From the NCBI GenBank assembly GCA_902766325.1, contig CACXDF010000264.1, forward strand, positions 1 to 7,996: a stretch of 7,996 bases of DNA, read 5' to 3'. A program made the translations under genes and the position numbers. Positions 5,540 to 7,996 of the stretch are shown here, one piece after another; within the stretch, counting starts at the first letter, position 1, and each line of letters begins with the position of its first letter. The stretch is from an uncultured Eubacteriales bacterium. Lineage in GTDB: Bacteria; Bacillota; Clostridia; Christensenellales; DTU072. A model generated the notes under the pieces. It was given only the letters and a program-made list of their open reading frames with translations. It ran no database searches and was not told the origin of the DNA.

Positions 5540-7996
5540 ATGAAAAAGTATGTTTATCTTTTCACAGAAGGTAACGCCGGAATGCGTGAAATTCTCGGCG
5601 GAAAAGGCGCTAACCTTGCCGAAATGACCAACATCGGTTTGCCTGTTCCTCAGGGCTTCACGATCAGTACGGAAGCGTGTACCAAATACTACGAGGACGG
5701 CAGACAAATAAACCCCGAAATTCAAGCTCAGATCATGGAGTACATCGAGAAGATGGAAAAGATCACCGGCAAGAAATTCGGTGACAAAGAGAACCCGCTT
5801 CTCGTTTCCGTCCGCTCCGGCGCAAGAGCTTCTATGCCCGGTATGATGGATACCATTCTTAACCTCGGTCTTAACGAAGAGGTCGTCAACGTCATCGCGA
5901 ACAAGTCCAACAATCCCAGATGGGCGTGGGACTGCTACAGAAGATTCATCCAGATGTTCTCGGACGTCGTTATGGAAGTATCCAAGAAAGAATTCGAAAG
6001 TCTGATCGACGAAATGAAAGAATGGAAGGGCGTCACCTACGACGTAGACCTGACCGCCAGCGACCTGCGCGAACTCGCCAACAAGTTCAAGGCCAAGTAT
6101 AAGCAGGCTCTCGGAAAGGACTTCCCGGACGATCCGAAAGAACAGCTTTTCGAGGCTATCAAAGCCGTTTTCCGCAGCTGGGACAACCCCCGCGCCAACA
6201 TCTATCGTATGGATCACGACATCCCGTACAGCTGGGGTACCGCCGTTAACGTCCAGATGATGGCTTTCGGTAACATGGGTAACGATTGCGGCACCGGCGT
6301 TGCGTTTACGCGTAACCCCGCTACCGGCGAAAAGGGACTCATGGGCGAGTTCTTGATGAACGCTCAGGGCGAAGACGTCGTTGCCGGCGTTCGTACTCCG
6401 ATGCCGATCTCTCAGATGGCCGACGTTCTTCCCGACGTTTATAAGCAATTCCTCGGTGTTTGCCAAACCCTCGAAAATCACTACAGAGACATGCAGGATA
6501 TGGAATTCACCATCGAACAAGGCAAACTCTATATGTTGCAAACCAGAAACGGCAAGCGTACCGCCGCCGCCGCTATCCGCATCGCTTGCGACCTCATCGA
6601 CGAAGGCATGATCACCGAGAAGGAAGCCCTTCTGCAGATCGACGCCAAGACTCTCGATATGCTCTTGCACCCGACTTTCGACGTCGCCGCTCTCAAGGCC
6701 GCCGATAAGAGCAACGTGGTAGGTAAGGGTATTGCCGCTTCTCCCGGCGCTGCCGCCGGCACCATCGTCTTCACTCCCGAAGACGCCGTTAAGCTCGGAA
6801 AGCGCGGCAAGAAGGTCATCCTCGTCAGACTGGAGACCTCTCCGGAAGATATCGAAGGTATGAAGTTCGCGCAGGGCATCCTGACCGTTCGCGGCGGACA
6901 GACCTCTCACGCGGCCGTCGTTGCCCGCGGTATGGGTACCTGCTGCGTATCCGGTTGCGGAGACATCAAGATGCACGAAGAAGAAAAGTACTTCGAACTC
7001 GGCGGAAAAGTATTCCACGAGGGCGACGAACTCTCTCTCGACGGCTCCACCGGTAAGATCTACGATTGCGCGATCAAGACCGTTCCGGCCGATCCCAACA
7101 GCGGATATTTCGGCCGCATCATGAAGCTCGCCGACAAATATAAGACCATGGGCGTCCGCACCAATGCCGACACCCCGGCCGACGCGAAGAAAGCCGTTGA
7201 ACTCGGCGCCGACGGTATCGGTCTCTGCCGTACCGAGCATATGTTCTTCGGACCCGGCAGAATCGAGAAGTTCAGAGAAATGATCTGCTCCGAGACAACC
7301 GCCGAAAGAGAAAAGGCTCTCGCCGCTATCGAACCGATGCAACAGGCCGACTTCGAAGGCTTGATGGAAGCGTTGGAAGGCAAACCGGTCACTATCCGTT
7401 TCTTGGATCCGCCGCTGCATGAATTCGTACCCGTCGAGACCAGAGATATCGAAAATCTCGCCGCCGCTAAGGGTAAGACCACGCAAGAAATTCGTTTGTT
7501 CTGCAAGGGCTTGGAAGAATTCAACCCCATGATGGGTCACCGTGGTTGCCGTTTGGCCGTTACTTATCCGGAGATCGCCGTTATGCAAACGAAAGCCGTC
7601 ATCAAGGCCGCTATCAACGTTCAAAAGCGTCATCCCGATTGGAAAGTCGTTCCCGAGATCATGATCCCGCTCGTCGGAGAGATCAAGGAACTTAAGTTTT
7701 GCAAGGATACCGTCGTTAAGACCGCTGACGAAGTCATCAAAGCTGCCGGCGTAGAACTCAAGTACGAAGTCGGTACCATGATCGAGATCCCGAGAGCGGC
7801 TCTTACCGCCGACGAGATCGCCAAAGAGGCCGAATTCTTCTGCTTCGGTACTAACGACCTGACCCAGATGACCTTCGGTTTCAGCCGTGACGACGCCAGC
7901 AAGTTCTTGCCCAGCTACTACAACGCCAAGATCTACGAGTCCGATCCGTTCGCTCGTCTCGACACCGTCGGCGTAGGCAAACTCATGAAAATGGCC
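5540..7996 (+). CDS. ppdK: Pyruvate, phosphate dikinase, 5' 819 codons (runs off the right edge)
   Basis: PPDK reversibly converts pyruvate, ATP and phosphate to PEP, AMP and PPi, and in many anaerobes serves glycolysis with PPi. The open frame gives 819 residues of an expected roughly 875. The N-terminal nucleotide-binding domain shows GGKGANLAEMTNIGLPVPQGF (about 21-41) and SVRSGARASMPGMMDT (90-105) with Arg92 as in the C. symbiosum enzyme. The swivelling phosphohistidine domain has GGQTSHAAVVARGMG with catalytic His457 and Thr455, the position phosphorylated by PPDK regulatory proteins. The PEP/pyruvate barrel has GLCRTEHMFF, RFLDPPLHEF, NPMMGHRGCRLAVTYPEI, EIMIPLVGE, GTMIEIPRAALTADEIA and FGTNDLTQMTFGFSRDD. 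The C-terminal CGxCGEHGG segment with the catalytic Cys lies beyond the window. The gene has its own promoter and a strong ribosome site. Codon use differs from its neighbours: no TTA, CTA or TCA from 5540 to 7633, as expected for very high expression. No PPDK regulatory kinase gene is in the window. Confidence 0.97.
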   Translation, partial: MKKYVYLFTEGNAGMREILGGKGANLAEMTNIGLPVPQGFTISTEACTKYYEDGRQINPEIQAQIMEYIEKMEKITGKKFGDKENPLLVSVRSGARASMPGMMDTILNLGLNEEVVNVIANKSNNPRWAWDCYRRFIQMFSDVVMEVSKKEFESLIDEMKEWKGVTYDVDLTASDLRELANKFKAKYKQALGKDFPDDPKEQLFEAIKAVFRSWDNPRANIYRMDHDIPYSWGTAVNVQMMAFGNMGNDCGTGVAFTRNPATGEKGLMGEFLMNAQGEDVVAGVRTPMPISQMADVLPDVYKQFLGVCQTLENHYRDMQDMEFTIEQGKLYMLQTRNGKRTAAAAIRIACDLIDEGMITEKEALLQIDAKTLDMLLHPTFDVAALKAADKSNVVGKGIAASPGAAAGTIVFTPEDAVKLGKRGKKVILVRLETSPEDIEGMKFAQGILTVRGGQTSHAAVVARGMGTCCVSGCGDIKMHEEEKYFELGGKVFHEGDELSLDGSTGKIYDCAIKTVPADPNSGYFGRIMKLADKYKTMGVRTNADTPADAKKAVELGADGIGLCRTEHMFFGPGRIEKFREMICSETTAEREKALAAIEPMQQADFEGLMEALEGKPVTIRFLDPPLHEFVPVETRDIENLAAAKGKTTQEIRLFCKGLEEFNPMMGHRGCRLAVTYPEIAVMQTKAVIKAAINVQKRHPDWKVVPEIMIPLVGEIKELKFCKDTVVKTADEVIKAAGVELKYEVGTMIEIPRAALTADEIAKEAEFFCFGTNDLTQMTFGFSRDDASKFLPSYYNAKIYESDPFARLDTVGVGKLMKMA

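Noticed and set aside
5537..7633. 698-codon open frame on the - strand
   Set aside because: It is the exact codon-by-codon complement of ppdK and is open only because ppdK avoids TTA, CTA and TCA. The protein is low-complexity and resembles no family, while the + strand encodes an unmistakable PPDK.

Overview
The window looks like a chromosomal segment of an endospore-forming-lineage Firmicute (Bacillota, probably class Clostridia). The reasons are the sporulation pair yqfC-yqfD, the gene order yqfC-yqfD-(phoH)-yqfF/pgpH-ybeY-(dgkA-cdd)-era-yqzL-recO known from Bacillus and Clostridium, and a pyruvate phosphate dikinase that reads very like the Clostridium symbiosum enzyme. Every gene is on the + strand and packing is tight. 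No mobile element, CRISPR array, rRNA or tRNA was seen.

Layout: (1) 1-437, the 3' end of an RluA/RluD-family pseudouridine synthase whose start and catalytic-Asp motif lie outside the window. (2) 465-1776, yqfC and yqfD, overlapping by 8 nt. (3) 1791-3257, a 7TM-HD c-di-AMP phosphodiesterase of the PgpH/YqfF family that lacks the large extracellular sensor domain. (4) 3254-4654, one open frame joining YbeY (16S rRNA maturation endonuclease) to the GTPase Era, translationally coupled to the previous gene through a GTGA overlap. (5) 4704-4811, a 35-codon yqzL gene whose Shine-Dalgarno lies in a predicted hairpin, overlapping (6) 4795-5430, a short RecO without zinc-finger cysteines. (7) An AT-rich intergenic stretch with a sigma-A-like promoter, then (8) ppdK from 5540, cut by the right edge after 819 codons.

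Working together: items 2-6 look like one housekeeping operon combining ribosome small-subunit maturation (YbeY-Era), c-di-AMP turnover (PgpH), recombination repair (RecO) and two sporulation-associated proteins. It is a compressed form of the familiar cluster: phoH is absent between yqfD and pgpH, dgkA and cdd are absent between ybeY and era, and PgpH and RecO have each lost a domain or module. ppdK appears to be a separate, highly expressed central-metabolism unit (PEP/pyruvate interconversion) with its own promoter, a strong ribosome binding site and visibly different codon use.

No wholly new system was found. The points most worth a second look are the YbeY-Era fusion, an in-frame A_AAA_AAG slippery heptamer exactly in its linker, and the sensor-less PgpH.
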